13,844 bases of DNA from contig UQUX01000041.1 of NCBI GenBank assembly GCA_900544425.1, forward strand, positions 1 through 13,844, in the 5' to 3' direction. The notes below the pieces were generated by a model. The model had not been told where the DNA came from. It did not search any database and saw nothing but the letters and a program-made list of their open reading frames with translations. Below are positions 6,834 through 12,508 of the stretch, piece after piece; position 1 is the first letter of the stretch; each line of letters begins with the position of its first letter. Position numbers and translations under genes: made by a program. Source of the DNA: an uncultured Collinsella sp. (GTDB taxonomy: Bacteria > Actinomycetota > Coriobacteriia > Coriobacteriales > Coriobacteriaceae).

Positions 6834-7967
6834 CTATAACAGTTCAATCTTTCCGTCCTTCACGGTGAGTCCCATATTGCCGGAGAGCAGATCGTCCAGG
6901 CGCGAGCCCACAAGCTCAAAGCGCCAGCCTTCGCGCAGGGGGCTCTGCTCGGGGTGGTCAATATAGTCGGCCAGGTCATCGCGCGAGGCAATGACCGAGG
7001 TCGCCACGCCCGAGCGCTCGGCAACCAGGCGGATGAGCGCGTACATGAGATCCGTCACGCTCTCCAGCTCCGGAGAGATCTGGCGATGCCCGCGCACCAT
7101 GAGCGGCAGGCGATCGTGCGGGCAGCTTGCGCCGCGCTTGATGGCCATGAGCGCGCCGTCCACATCGCGCTCACCCAACTGATCGGTACCGCGAATGCTA
7201 CGGAACTCCTCAACGCGCACGGGATTGCGCTTAACGAGCGCAAGCAGCGTGTCGTCGGACATGACCCACTTGCGCGGGATGTTACGGCGCTCGGCGCGGT
7301 CCTCGCGCCAGGCGGCGAGCTCGCGCGCGATGCCCAACTGGTGACGGCTGCACGAATTGATGCGTTTGACCTTGCGGAACGCCTCGTGGCGATCGGCGCG
7401 ATAGTGCGACTCGTCAGCCAGCGGGCGCAGCTCGTCGAGCACCCAGTCCACACGGCCCAGCTCGCGCAGGCGGCTCATCATCTCGGTATAGGCGACGATC
7501 AGGTACTTGACGTCATCGATCGCATACTCGATCTGTTTATCGGTCAGCGGGCGGCGCGACCAGTCGGTCAGCGACTCGGTCTTGGGCAGCGATACACCGC
7601 AGAACGTCTGAACAAGCGCGCCATACGAAATCTGCTGGCGCTCGCCCAAAAAGGCGGCGGCCACCTGCGTGTCAAAAATCGGACGCGGCAGCACGCCTAC
7701 GGTATGGAGCATGACCTCCATATCCTGCGAGCACGCGTGAAAGACCTTGGTCACGCTCTCGTCGGCCATAAGCTCGGCCAGCGGCGATAGGTCGTCGATT
7801 ACCAGGGGATCGACCGCTACGCTCTCGGCAGGGGTGGCAATCTGAACCAAACACAGACGCGGATGGAACGTGCGCTCGCGCAAAAACTCGGTATCGACGG
7901 CAATCGCGTCGAACTCACGGGCGCGCTGGCAAAAGTCGAGTAGAGCCTGATGTGTGGAAATGTACAT
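6834..7967 (-). CDS. rnd: Ribonuclease D (DEDD 3'-5' exonuclease with HRDC domain)
   Basis: A 377-residue RNase D-type 3'-5' exoribonuclease, which trims tRNA and other structured RNA 3' ends. Exo I is AVDTEFLRERTFHP (D25, E27), Exo II is VFHACSQDMEV (D82) and Exo III is IEYAIDDVKYL (Y148, D151/D152), the DEDDy arrangement. An HRDC domain follows at about 206-285, with INSCSRHQLGIARELAAWRE, and there is a further C-terminal helical region. An in-frame GTG at 8003 would add 12 residues unlike the family; MYISTHQAL at 7967 matches the usual N terminus, though its ribosome binding site is weak (GGGTTGAT region). It is divergent from the lipid kinase gene, 98 nt apart. Confidence 0.92.
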   Translation of the reverse strand: MYISTHQALLDFCQRAREFDAIAVDTEFLRERTFHPRLCLVQIATPAESVAVDPLVIDDLSPLAELMADESVTKVFHACSQDMEVMLHTVGVLPRPIFDTQVAAAFLGERQQISYGALVQTFCGVSLPKTESLTDWSRRPLTDKQIEYAIDDVKYLIVAYTEMMSRLRELGRVDWVLDELRPLADESHYRADRHEAFRKVKRINSCSRHQLGIARELAAWREDRAERRNIPRKWVMSDDTLLALVKRNPVRVEEFRSIRGTDQLGERDVDGALMAIKRGASCPHDRLPLMVRGHRQISPELESVTDLMYALIRLVAERSGVATSVIASRDDLADYIDHPEQSPLREGWRFELVGSRLDDLLSGNMGLTVKDGKIELL

Positions 7968-8029
7968 ATCAACCCATCGAATAAGGTTAGGCCCGAAAAA
8001 CACGGGTAGGATATCGGCATTGCCTTACA

Positions 8030-8037
8030 ACTATACT
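8030..8037. promoter_or_regulatory. Possible bidirectional -10 element between rnd and the lipid kinase gene
   Basis: The near-palindrome ACTATACT gives TATACT on the plus strand (8032-8037) and TATAGT on the minus strand, each 5 of 6 against the -10 consensus, in a 98-nt divergent intergenic region. No convincing -35 was found at standard spacing on either strand, so this is tentative. Confidence 0.3.
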
Positions 8038-8065
8038 CGGTTAGTCACAGAACGGGAACGTAAGT

Positions 8066-8983
8066 ATGCGCTGCCTTATCATCCACAACCCGGCATCGGG
8101 CCCCAGCTCAGATGAAATCTTCGCATTCACGCACGCCCTTGCACAGGGCGGCGACGAGGTCGTGATGCGCTTTATCGGCGATGGCATGGAACCCGAGGAC
8201 GCCGTGGCAGACGTGCGCGAGTTTGACCGCGTGGTCGTTTCGGGCGGCGACGGCACTGTCTCCAACGTGCTCGACCAGATGCGCGGATGCGGTGTCCCCA
8301 CGCTCGTCTTCCCCTCCGGTACGGCCTGCCTGTTCTTCAACAACATCGGTAATGCCCCCGAGGCAGCGGCGCTTGCCAAGGCTTGCCGTGCCGGTCGCAC
8401 GGTCAAAGTCGACATGGGCGAGCTCTTTTGGCTCGACGAGAACGGCAACGAGAAGCGCCACGGCTTCATCATCATCGCCGGCTCGGGTTTCGACGCCGAA
8501 ATCATGATGAAGGCCGCCCCCACCAAAAACGACATCGGCGAGATCGCCTACTTCCTCTCTGCGCTCGCCACGCCCAACCCTACGGTAGCGCACTTTACGA
8601 TTGAGCATGACGGCATTGTCGAGGAGCTCGACGGCATCTGCTGCATGGCCGGCAACACCTCGGTCATCCAAAACGACATCAACCTGTTCCCCGACTGCCG
8701 CATGAACGATGGCATGGTCGACATTGCGGTCATCGAACCCGTGCGCACCGTGCAGCTGCTGCCTACTGTGATCACCGCTGCGCTTGACCCCGCCGGCAAG
8801 GTACTCGGGCGCCCGCAGTTCAAGATCATCCAGACCAAGGAAGCCAAGATCACCTGCACCCCGTCGCTGGGCATGCAGTTCGATGGCGAGATTATCTCCA
8901 GCAATTCGGGCGTCTTTGGAGCCCGCGCGCTTCCGCAATGCCTCGACCTCATCGTCGACGAATTCTCCCCGCTCGGAAAATAG
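8066..8983 (+). CDS. Diacylglycerol kinase family lipid kinase
   Basis: A 305-residue member of the DAGK catalytic family (DgkB/YegS-like lipid or sphingoid kinases), which use ATP to phosphorylate membrane lipid headgroups and recycle diacylglycerol. It has the N-terminal IIHNPASG strand, the nucleotide-binding VVSGGDGTVSNVL (GGDGT at 60-64), PSGTACLFF at 83-91, a central GSGFDAEIM and the C-terminal LGMQFDGEII segment, where the QxDGE motif supports the second domain. The usual GTxND of the family reads GTACL here, so substrate or activity may differ. ATG at 8066 has only a modest GGGAA ribosome binding site. Its stop codon overlaps the ribosome binding site of the next small gene. Confidence 0.88.
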   Translation: MRCLIIHNPASGPSSDEIFAFTHALAQGGDEVVMRFIGDGMEPEDAVADVREFDRVVVSGGDGTVSNVLDQMRGCGVPTLVFPSGTACLFFNNIGNAPEAAALAKACRAGRTVKVDMGELFWLDENGNEKRHGFIIIAGSGFDAEIMMKAAPTKNDIGEIAYFLSALATPNPTVAHFTIEHDGIVEELDGICCMAGNTSVIQNDINLFPDCRMNDGMVDIAVIEPVRTVQLLPTVITAALDPAGKVLGRPQFKIIQTKEAKITCTPSLGMQFDGEIISSNSGVFGARALPQCLDLIVDEFSPLGK

Positions 8984-8992
8984 GAGGACCCT

Positions 8993-9085
8993 ATGAACGA
9001 CAATCCCCTGCTCGGCTTTATCATCATCGTTTTGGCCATGCTCGTCGGCTATGCGATCAACGTGATCCACCGCCGGAAGAAGTAA
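8993..9085 (+). CDS. 30-residue single-pass membrane peptide
   Basis: A short reading frame starting ATG at 8993 and ending TAA at 9083-9085, preceded by a perfect TAGGAGG with five-base spacing. The TAG of the lipid kinase stop codon is part of this ribosome binding site, so the two are probably translationally coupled. The peptide starts MNDNPLLG, has one hydrophobic stretch (about residues 6-25, rich in I, L, V) and ends in the basic tail HRRKK, giving the topology of a small inner-membrane protein with a cytoplasmic C terminus. It is followed by a strong terminator. No known family is recognised. It may anchor or modulate the lipid kinase, but that is inference from position only. Confidence 0.75.
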   Translation: MNDNPLLGFIIIVLAMLVGYAINVIHRRKK

Positions 9086-9120
9086 TTCCACATTGGTATG
9101 ATATTCATCCAATTATCGTC

Positions 9121-9161
9121 TCCCCTGCTGTTTATGCATTTGCCAAACAGCAGGGGATTTT
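9121..9161 (+). terminator. Intrinsic terminator of the lipid kinase/small peptide unit
   Basis: TCCCCTGCTGTTT (9121-9133) pairs perfectly over 13 bp with AAACAGCAGGGGA (9145-9157) around an 11-nt loop. It is followed by TTTTCATTT. It lies 35 nt after the TAA of the 30-residue peptide gene. Confidence 0.92.
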
Positions 9162-9391
9162 CATTTCAGGCATTCCCAGCTACTTTATTCGGCTACAGTA
9201 ATTACAGGGCGTCTTTATTAAAGTAAACCTACAAACTGAGTACAATTAACCGCTCGTCGCATATTTCATCACGCTTATCGAGTAAGTGTCTTTCATAGAT
9301 GAATATTGTTTCCAGTTCGTTACGCTAATGGGGTGTCTTTATTGGCTGAAGCCCTCTGGCGACAGAGGGCTTTCGCACGCTGGGAGGGAAA
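9162..9391 (+). promoter_or_regulatory. AT-rich 5' region of the C69 dipeptidase gene
   Basis: An AT-rich stretch without a credible gene. A tentative promoter has TACAAT at 9241-9246 and a weak TTAAAG at 9218-9223 with 17-nt spacing. The word GTCTTTATT occurs at 9211 and 9335, with a variant GTCTTTCAT at 9288. A hairpin sits just before the ribosome binding site (listed separately at 9349-9372). Confidence 0.35.
9349..9372 (+). promoter_or_regulatory. 5' UTR hairpin before the dipeptidase start
   Basis: AAGCCCTCT (9349-9357) pairs perfectly with AGAGGGCTT (9364-9372) around GGCGAC. It ends about 20 nt before the ATG at 9392 and about 8 nt before the GGGAGGG ribosome binding site. Only TTTC follows, so it is more likely a leader stem or weak attenuator than a full terminator. 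Confidence 0.5.
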
Positions 9392-11323
9392 ATGAGGAAA
9401 ACTCACCCCGTCAACGCGCTCAAGAAGCTAGGCATAGGCCTCGCCTTTGGAGCTGCAACCATCATGTCCATGCCGACATCCGCGCTCGCCTGCACGCAGA
9501 TATACATGGGCAAAAACTATACGGCCGACGGCAATACGTACTACGGCCGCGCCGAGGACTTTGGCAAGCGCTATCTTAAGCACTACGGCATCGAACCTGC
9601 CCACGAACCTGGCTTTAAGTACAGCTCGATTGAATCTGCTTTTGAATACACTTCGAACAAGCCTACCTATCGTTACAGCTATGTACGCGACCACCCCTCC
9701 AACTGGATGGGTCGCACCGACGCCTATTCCGAGGCCGGAATCAACGAGAAGGGCGTCTCCTGCTCTGCCACGCTAAGCACTTCCTATAACGAGGAGGCCG
9801 ATGCAGCAGACCGCATCGATGAGAAAGTGGGTCTGGGCGAGTACAGTTACGGCAGCATCATCCTGGGCGAGAGCGCCACGGCCCGCGAGGGCGTCGAGCT
9901 TCTCGGCAGACTGATCGATGATCAAGGCGTCTGCACCAACGACCAGATCATCATCGCCGACAACAACGAGACCTGGCTGTTCGCCACACTTTCCGCCCAT
10001 CAGTGGATCGCCATGAAGCTCGCTGACGACGTCGCGTCGCTCAACCCTAATATCGGGAGCCTCAACTACGATGTCGACCTTGATGACCCCGAGAACTGCC
10101 TACACTCCGAGGGCATCGAGTCCATGCCCGTGGAGAAGGGCTTCGCCAAATACTCCGCTGACGGCAAATTCGATGTCGCCCAAACGTATGGCGAAAGCCT
10201 CGCCGATTCCGGCGTAAACCAGTGGTCCCGCTATGTGCAAGGCCGCGATTATTTTGGTAGTCAGCTGACCGAAGGCACAGATTACGACATTATCACAGTA
10301 AAGAAGGATGGAAAACCTGACCAAAAGGGAGCCATGGTCAGCGAAATCCAGCCCCTGTTCTTCAGGCCTGGCAAGTCTGGCTGGAGCACCTTTGAGCTGA
10401 TTCGTGCCTTTGGCAACCGCGGCGAGAACGTCCCTGGCCTCAACGCGAACACTGATGGTGTTTATTGCATCGGCAGCGAGCGCAACACCGAGATCAACCT
10501 CTTCCAGATTCGTCGCGGGTATGACCCCGAAGTCGCTACCATCCAGTGGGAAATGCTCTCCCGCGCCGCGTACTCCGTCGCCATCCCGTTGTACTCCGCT
10601 CTGATAACTGAGGTCAGCCCGTACTTCAGCGATCAGACCGTCTCCTTCGATCACTGCAACCAGACTGACGTCGTGTACAACGAGGAGCCCGAGAACTCAA
10701 TCAACTACGTCCTCATGGACATCAGCTCGCTCTGCTTCGAGAACCCTGACACCCTTGGTGTCAGCGTCCGTGCCTACCTCGATGCGCTCCAGAACGAGCT
10801 TATCGAGCAGAACAAGGAAGTTGACGCCGCCATGCTGGCCGAGACGACCACCGAGGGCCGCACCGCCCTGGCCAACAAGGCCGGCAAGGCTGCTACCGAG
10901 AACACCTACAAGAAGTGCAAGGCACTGCTCCAGGAGATGCGCGCCTATCAGAAGGCCGAAAACTTCGACCAGCCCTTTACCCCAAGCGACCTGAACACCG
11001 AGACCAACGGCCTCAAGGTGTCCATCACCTACGCCAAGGATGCTCTTGCCACCGATCCGGTCACCCCGGATCAGCCCGGCACTCCTGAGCAGCCTGGCAC
11101 TCCCGAGCAGCCCGCTAAGCCCGAGCAGCCGGCCGCCAAGCCTGAGAAGCCTGGCAAGTCCGACACCACGACCACGTTAACCACTAACAAGACGAACACC
11201 AAGGGCGGCCTGCCCACCACTGGCGATCGTTTTGATGGCCGCATGGTGGCCGCATTCGCCATCGCTGGCGTTGCCGTCATCTCCGCGGGCGGTTACTTCC
11301 TCTACCGTCGCAATAAGGAGTAA
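9392..11323 (+). CDS. Secreted, cell-wall-anchored C69 family dipeptidase
   Basis: A 643-residue peptidase family C69 (PepD-like) protein, an N-terminal nucleophile hydrolase that releases dipeptides or amino acids outside the cell. A signal peptide with a KK n-region and hydrophobic core ends in TSALA|C, so cleavage after residue 33 would expose Cys34, the expected catalytic nucleophile, in ACTQIYMGKNYTADG. The GNTYYGRAEDFG and DAYSEAGINEKGVSCSAT blocks follow. The C-terminal part carries a Pro/Glu-rich linker of PEQPGT-type repeats (about 558-587), a Thr/Lys-rich stretch, the sortase signal LPTTG (607-611), a membrane helix (about 617-636) and the tail YRRNKE. GGGAGGG precedes the ATG. Its terminator follows at 11336. 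It is probably a surface peptidase feeding amino acid uptake. Confidence 0.93.
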   Translation: MRKTHPVNALKKLGIGLAFGAATIMSMPTSALACTQIYMGKNYTADGNTYYGRAEDFGKRYLKHYGIEPAHEPGFKYSSIESAFEYTSNKPTYRYSYVRDHPSNWMGRTDAYSEAGINEKGVSCSATLSTSYNEEADAADRIDEKVGLGEYSYGSIILGESATAREGVELLGRLIDDQGVCTNDQIIIADNNETWLFATLSAHQWIAMKLADDVASLNPNIGSLNYDVDLDDPENCLHSEGIESMPVEKGFAKYSADGKFDVAQTYGESLADSGVNQWSRYVQGRDYFGSQLTEGTDYDIITVKKDGKPDQKGAMVSEIQPLFFRPGKSGWSTFELIRAFGNRGENVPGLNANTDGVYCIGSERNTEINLFQIRRGYDPEVATIQWEMLSRAAYSVAIPLYSALITEVSPYFSDQTVSFDHCNQTDVVYNEEPENSINYVLMDISSLCFENPDTLGVSVRAYLDALQNELIEQNKEVDAAMLAETTTEGRTALANKAGKAATENTYKKCKALLQEMRAYQKAENFDQPFTPSDLNTETNGLKVSITYAKDALATDPVTPDQPGTPEQPGTPEQPAKPEQPAAKPEKPGKSDTTTTLTTNKTNTKGGLPTTGDRFDGRMVAAFAIAGVAVISAGGYFLYRRNKE

Positions 11324-11335
11324 CGTCCTAGCTGT

Positions 11336-11381
11336 GCGGGCGAGGCAGCAATGGCAGCCTCGCCCGCTCAGCCCGCTCTTT
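11336..11381 (+). terminator. Intrinsic terminator of the dipeptidase gene
   Basis: GCGGGCGAGGC (11336-11346) pairs perfectly over 11 bp with GCCTCGCCCGC (11357-11367) around a 10-nt loop. A short CTCTTTTG run follows about 10 nt later. A second small stem, GGCGGG-AAA-CCCGCC, lies at 11387-11401. Confidence 0.7.
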
Positions 11382-11402
11382 TGACCGGCGGGAAACCCGC
11401 CT

Positions 11403-11425
11403 GAAATCTTTTCAAAAAAGATTTC
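11403..11425. promoter_or_regulatory. AT-rich perfect palindrome upstream of the leader promoter
   Basis: GAAATCTTTT (11403-11412) and AAAAGATTTC (11416-11425) form a perfect 10-bp inverted repeat around CAA. It is centred about 45 nt before the predicted transcription start of the transporter leader, a typical operator or activator position. It could also be a residual terminator stem; no regulator is identified. Confidence 0.45.
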
Positions 11426-11443
11426 CCCGCACACACTTTGCTG

Positions 11444-11452
11444 TGTTATAGT
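11444..11452 (+). promoter_or_regulatory. Extended -10 promoter of the tryptophan leader/ECF transporter
   Basis: TGTTATAGT contains TATAGT (11447-11452), 5 of 6 against the -10 consensus, with TGN directly upstream, an extended -10. No good -35 is seen at standard spacing, consistent with either an extended -10 promoter or activator help. Transcription would start near 11459, about 50 nt before the leader peptide ATG. Confidence 0.6.
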
Positions 11453-11510
11453 GCAGCGCAACAGCAACTAGGTGCGACCGCGCCATGGCATCACGAAAGG
11501 AGCCACCGAC

Positions 11511-11579
11511 ATGAAGAACACGATGAAGTCTCTTAACAACTGGTGGTGGCGTGATGCGAATACGATCGGTCGACAGTGA
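11511..11579 (+). CDS. Tryptophan attenuation leader peptide (22 residues, WWW)
   Basis: A 22-codon reading frame from ATG 11511 to TGA 11577-11579, preceded by AAAGGAG with eight-base spacing. Residues 11-13 are three consecutive Trp (TGG codons at 11541-11549), flanked by SLNN and RDANT. Trp is normally a rare residue, so a run of three in such a short peptide just before an intrinsic terminator is the classical signature of a trp-type leader peptide. Ribosome stalling at these codons when charged tRNA-Trp is scarce would change the folding of the downstream RNA. The downstream gene is an ECF transporter S component rather than trp biosynthesis. The peptide is probably only a sensor with no function of its own. 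Confidence 0.88.
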   Translation: MKNTMKSLNNWWWRDANTIGRQ

Positions 11580-11646
11580 GTCCCTCACGCCTGTTTTTGC
11601 GCTCTAGGTGATTGGAAGGCCTCCGGTTTCGACCGGGGGCCTTTTT
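11541..11646 (+). promoter_or_regulatory. Transcription attenuator with competing RNA pairings
   Basis: Several mutually exclusive pairings are visible. GGCGTGA (11548-11554, starting within the third Trp codon) pairs perfectly with TCACGCC (11585-11591). GTGAG (11576-11580) pairs with CTCAC (11584-11588). CGGTCGA (11567-11573) pairs perfectly with TCGACCG (11629-11635), which lies in the loop and 3' arm of the terminator and would disrupt it. CGACCG at 11475-11480, before the leader ribosome binding site, can compete for the same CGGTCG. A ribosome stalled on the Trp codons would leave 11567-11573 free to block the terminator; one reaching the stop codon would cover it and allow termination. 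The pairings are seen; the switch is inferred. Confidence 0.75.
11616..11646 (+). terminator. Attenuator terminator with UUCG tetraloop
   Basis: AAGGCCTCCGGT (11616-11627) pairs over 12 bp (one T/G wobble) with ACCGGGGGCCTT (11632-11643), closed by a TTCG tetraloop and followed by the T-run ending at 11646. It lies 37 nt after the leader peptide stop and about 78 nt before the S-component start. Confidence 0.92.
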
Positions 11647-11723
11647 CTATCTCGAGCCCGATCGCATTCGCATCACGCGCCTCCGCTTTTCTCTTGCACT
11701 CCCATTCCAAAAGGATTTTCACC

Positions 11724-12296
11724 ATGTCTCAGAACACCACCGCCACCCAGCCCCGCACCGTCCAGACCGCCGACCGTGGCAAACTCGATGTCCGCGCCCT
11801 CGTCCTGCTTGCCATCCTGCTCGCCGCCGGCTTCATCCTCAACTTCACCGTCGGCAAGGCCATCTCGGGCATCTCGGGCGGCATGATCAGCCCCGAGTTC
11901 ATCATCTCGGCCTTCTGCCTCACCATCCTGGTCGTTCGCCCCAACATCGGCCAGGCGCTCGTCATCGGCCTCATCTCGGCTGCCGTGATCCAGATCACCA
12001 CCACTTCGCCGTTCGTCGATTTTGCCGCCGAGGGCATCGCCGCCATGCTCATGGCCGGCATCGTCAACGCCGCCGGCAAGAACGGTCAAATCAAGCCCGC
12101 CATCGCCATTGTCGCAACCTTCCTGACCACATTTGCCTCCGGCGTCATCTTCATGGTCATCAAGATGGCCATGCTCGGCGTGGTAGGCGAGCTCGCCGCC
12201 GCCATGCTGCCCGTCGTTGACATGACCGCCGTCTTTAACGCCATTCTGGTCGGCGCCCTCTACCTGCCCATCCAGAAGGCCCTTAGGCTCAACTAA
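11724..12296 (+). CDS. ECF transporter S component, probably tryptophan-specific (TrpP-like)
   Basis: A 190-residue integral membrane protein with about six hydrophobic segments (roughly 24-42, 56-72, 76-92, 102-115, 126-155 and 168-184) after a polar N-terminal 20 residues. Size and topology fit a substrate-binding S component of an energy-coupling factor transporter, and the SGGMISPEFIISAF and RPNIGQALVIGLISA segments recall TrpP-type tryptophan transporters. The preceding WWW leader independently points to tryptophan. The protein contains no Trp. ATG at 11724 was chosen over a TTG at 11694 because AAAAGGA lies nine bases upstream. The partner ATPase starts 212 nt downstream on the same strand. 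Family assignment to ECF is fairly sure; the ligand is inferred. Confidence 0.82.
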   Translation: MSQNTTATQPRTVQTADRGKLDVRALVLLAILLAAGFILNFTVGKAISGISGGMISPEFIISAFCLTILVVRPNIGQALVIGLISAAVIQITTTSPFVDFAAEGIAAMLMAGIVNAAGKNGQIKPAIAIVATFLTTFASGVIFMVIKMAMLGVVGELAAAMLPVVDMTAVFNAILVGALYLPIQKALRLN

Positions 12297-12302
12297 CCCG
12301 CT

Positions 12303-12403
12303 CGGCTTTACGAGCCACCCCATCTTGGCGTTAATTCGTCGCTCGCGTACCCAAGTACGCTTCGCTCCTCTTTCGCGCCAACCTGGGGCCCCTCGTAAAG
12401 CCG
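12303..12403. repeat. Large nested inverted repeat between S component and ATPase
   Basis: CGGCTTTACGAG (12303-12314) pairs perfectly with CTCGTAAAGCCG (12392-12403). Inside, CCCCA (12318-12322) pairs with TGGGG (12384-12388) and TTGGCG (12325-12330) with CGCCAA (12376-12381). At the tip GCGTAC (12345-12350) pairs with GTACGC (12355-12360) around CCAA. The 101-nt element is a REP- or MITE-like palindromic unit starting 6 nt after the S-component stop. It has no T-tract. Confidence 0.85.
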
Positions 12404-12446
12404 TCTCCGTGCTTCACCACCAAAGACTGTCCCAAACAACGAGCTT

Positions 12447-12490
12447 TTGGGGACGTTCTTAAACGACTGGTCATTTAAGAACGTCCCCAA
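12447..12490. repeat. Perfect 17-bp inverted repeat upstream of the ECF ATPase
   Basis: TTGGGGACGTTCTTAAA (12447-12463) is an exact inverted copy of TTTAAGAACGTCCCCAA (12474-12490), with a 10-nt loop CGACTGGTCA. It ends 18 nt before the ATPase ATG and about 8 nt before its ribosome binding site. Its GGGGAC/GTCCCC ends suggest a dispersed REP-like family, probably related to transposase-mobilised palindromes, but this cannot be checked here. Confidence 0.88.
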
Positions 12491-12508
12491 TGACTATGAA
12501 AGGTATCC

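Noticed and set aside
7968..8003. GTG start adding 12 residues to RNase D
   Set aside because: The extra residues do not resemble the family N terminus and the GTG lacks a ribosome binding site.
8108..9112. A 334-residue minus-strand frame opposite the lipid kinase
   Set aside because: The plus-strand frame carries GGDGT and a clear family fold; the antisense frame has no recognisable motif.
11459..11723. T-box riboswitch as explanation for the transporter leader
   Set aside because: No T-box consensus (AGGGTGGAACCGCG-like) or typical stem I was found, while a good leader peptide with ribosome binding site and WWW is present.
11612..12220. A 202-residue His/Arg-rich plus-strand frame overlapping the S component
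   Set aside because: It has low-complexity, biased composition and is out of frame with the evident membrane protein; it also starts inside the terminator.
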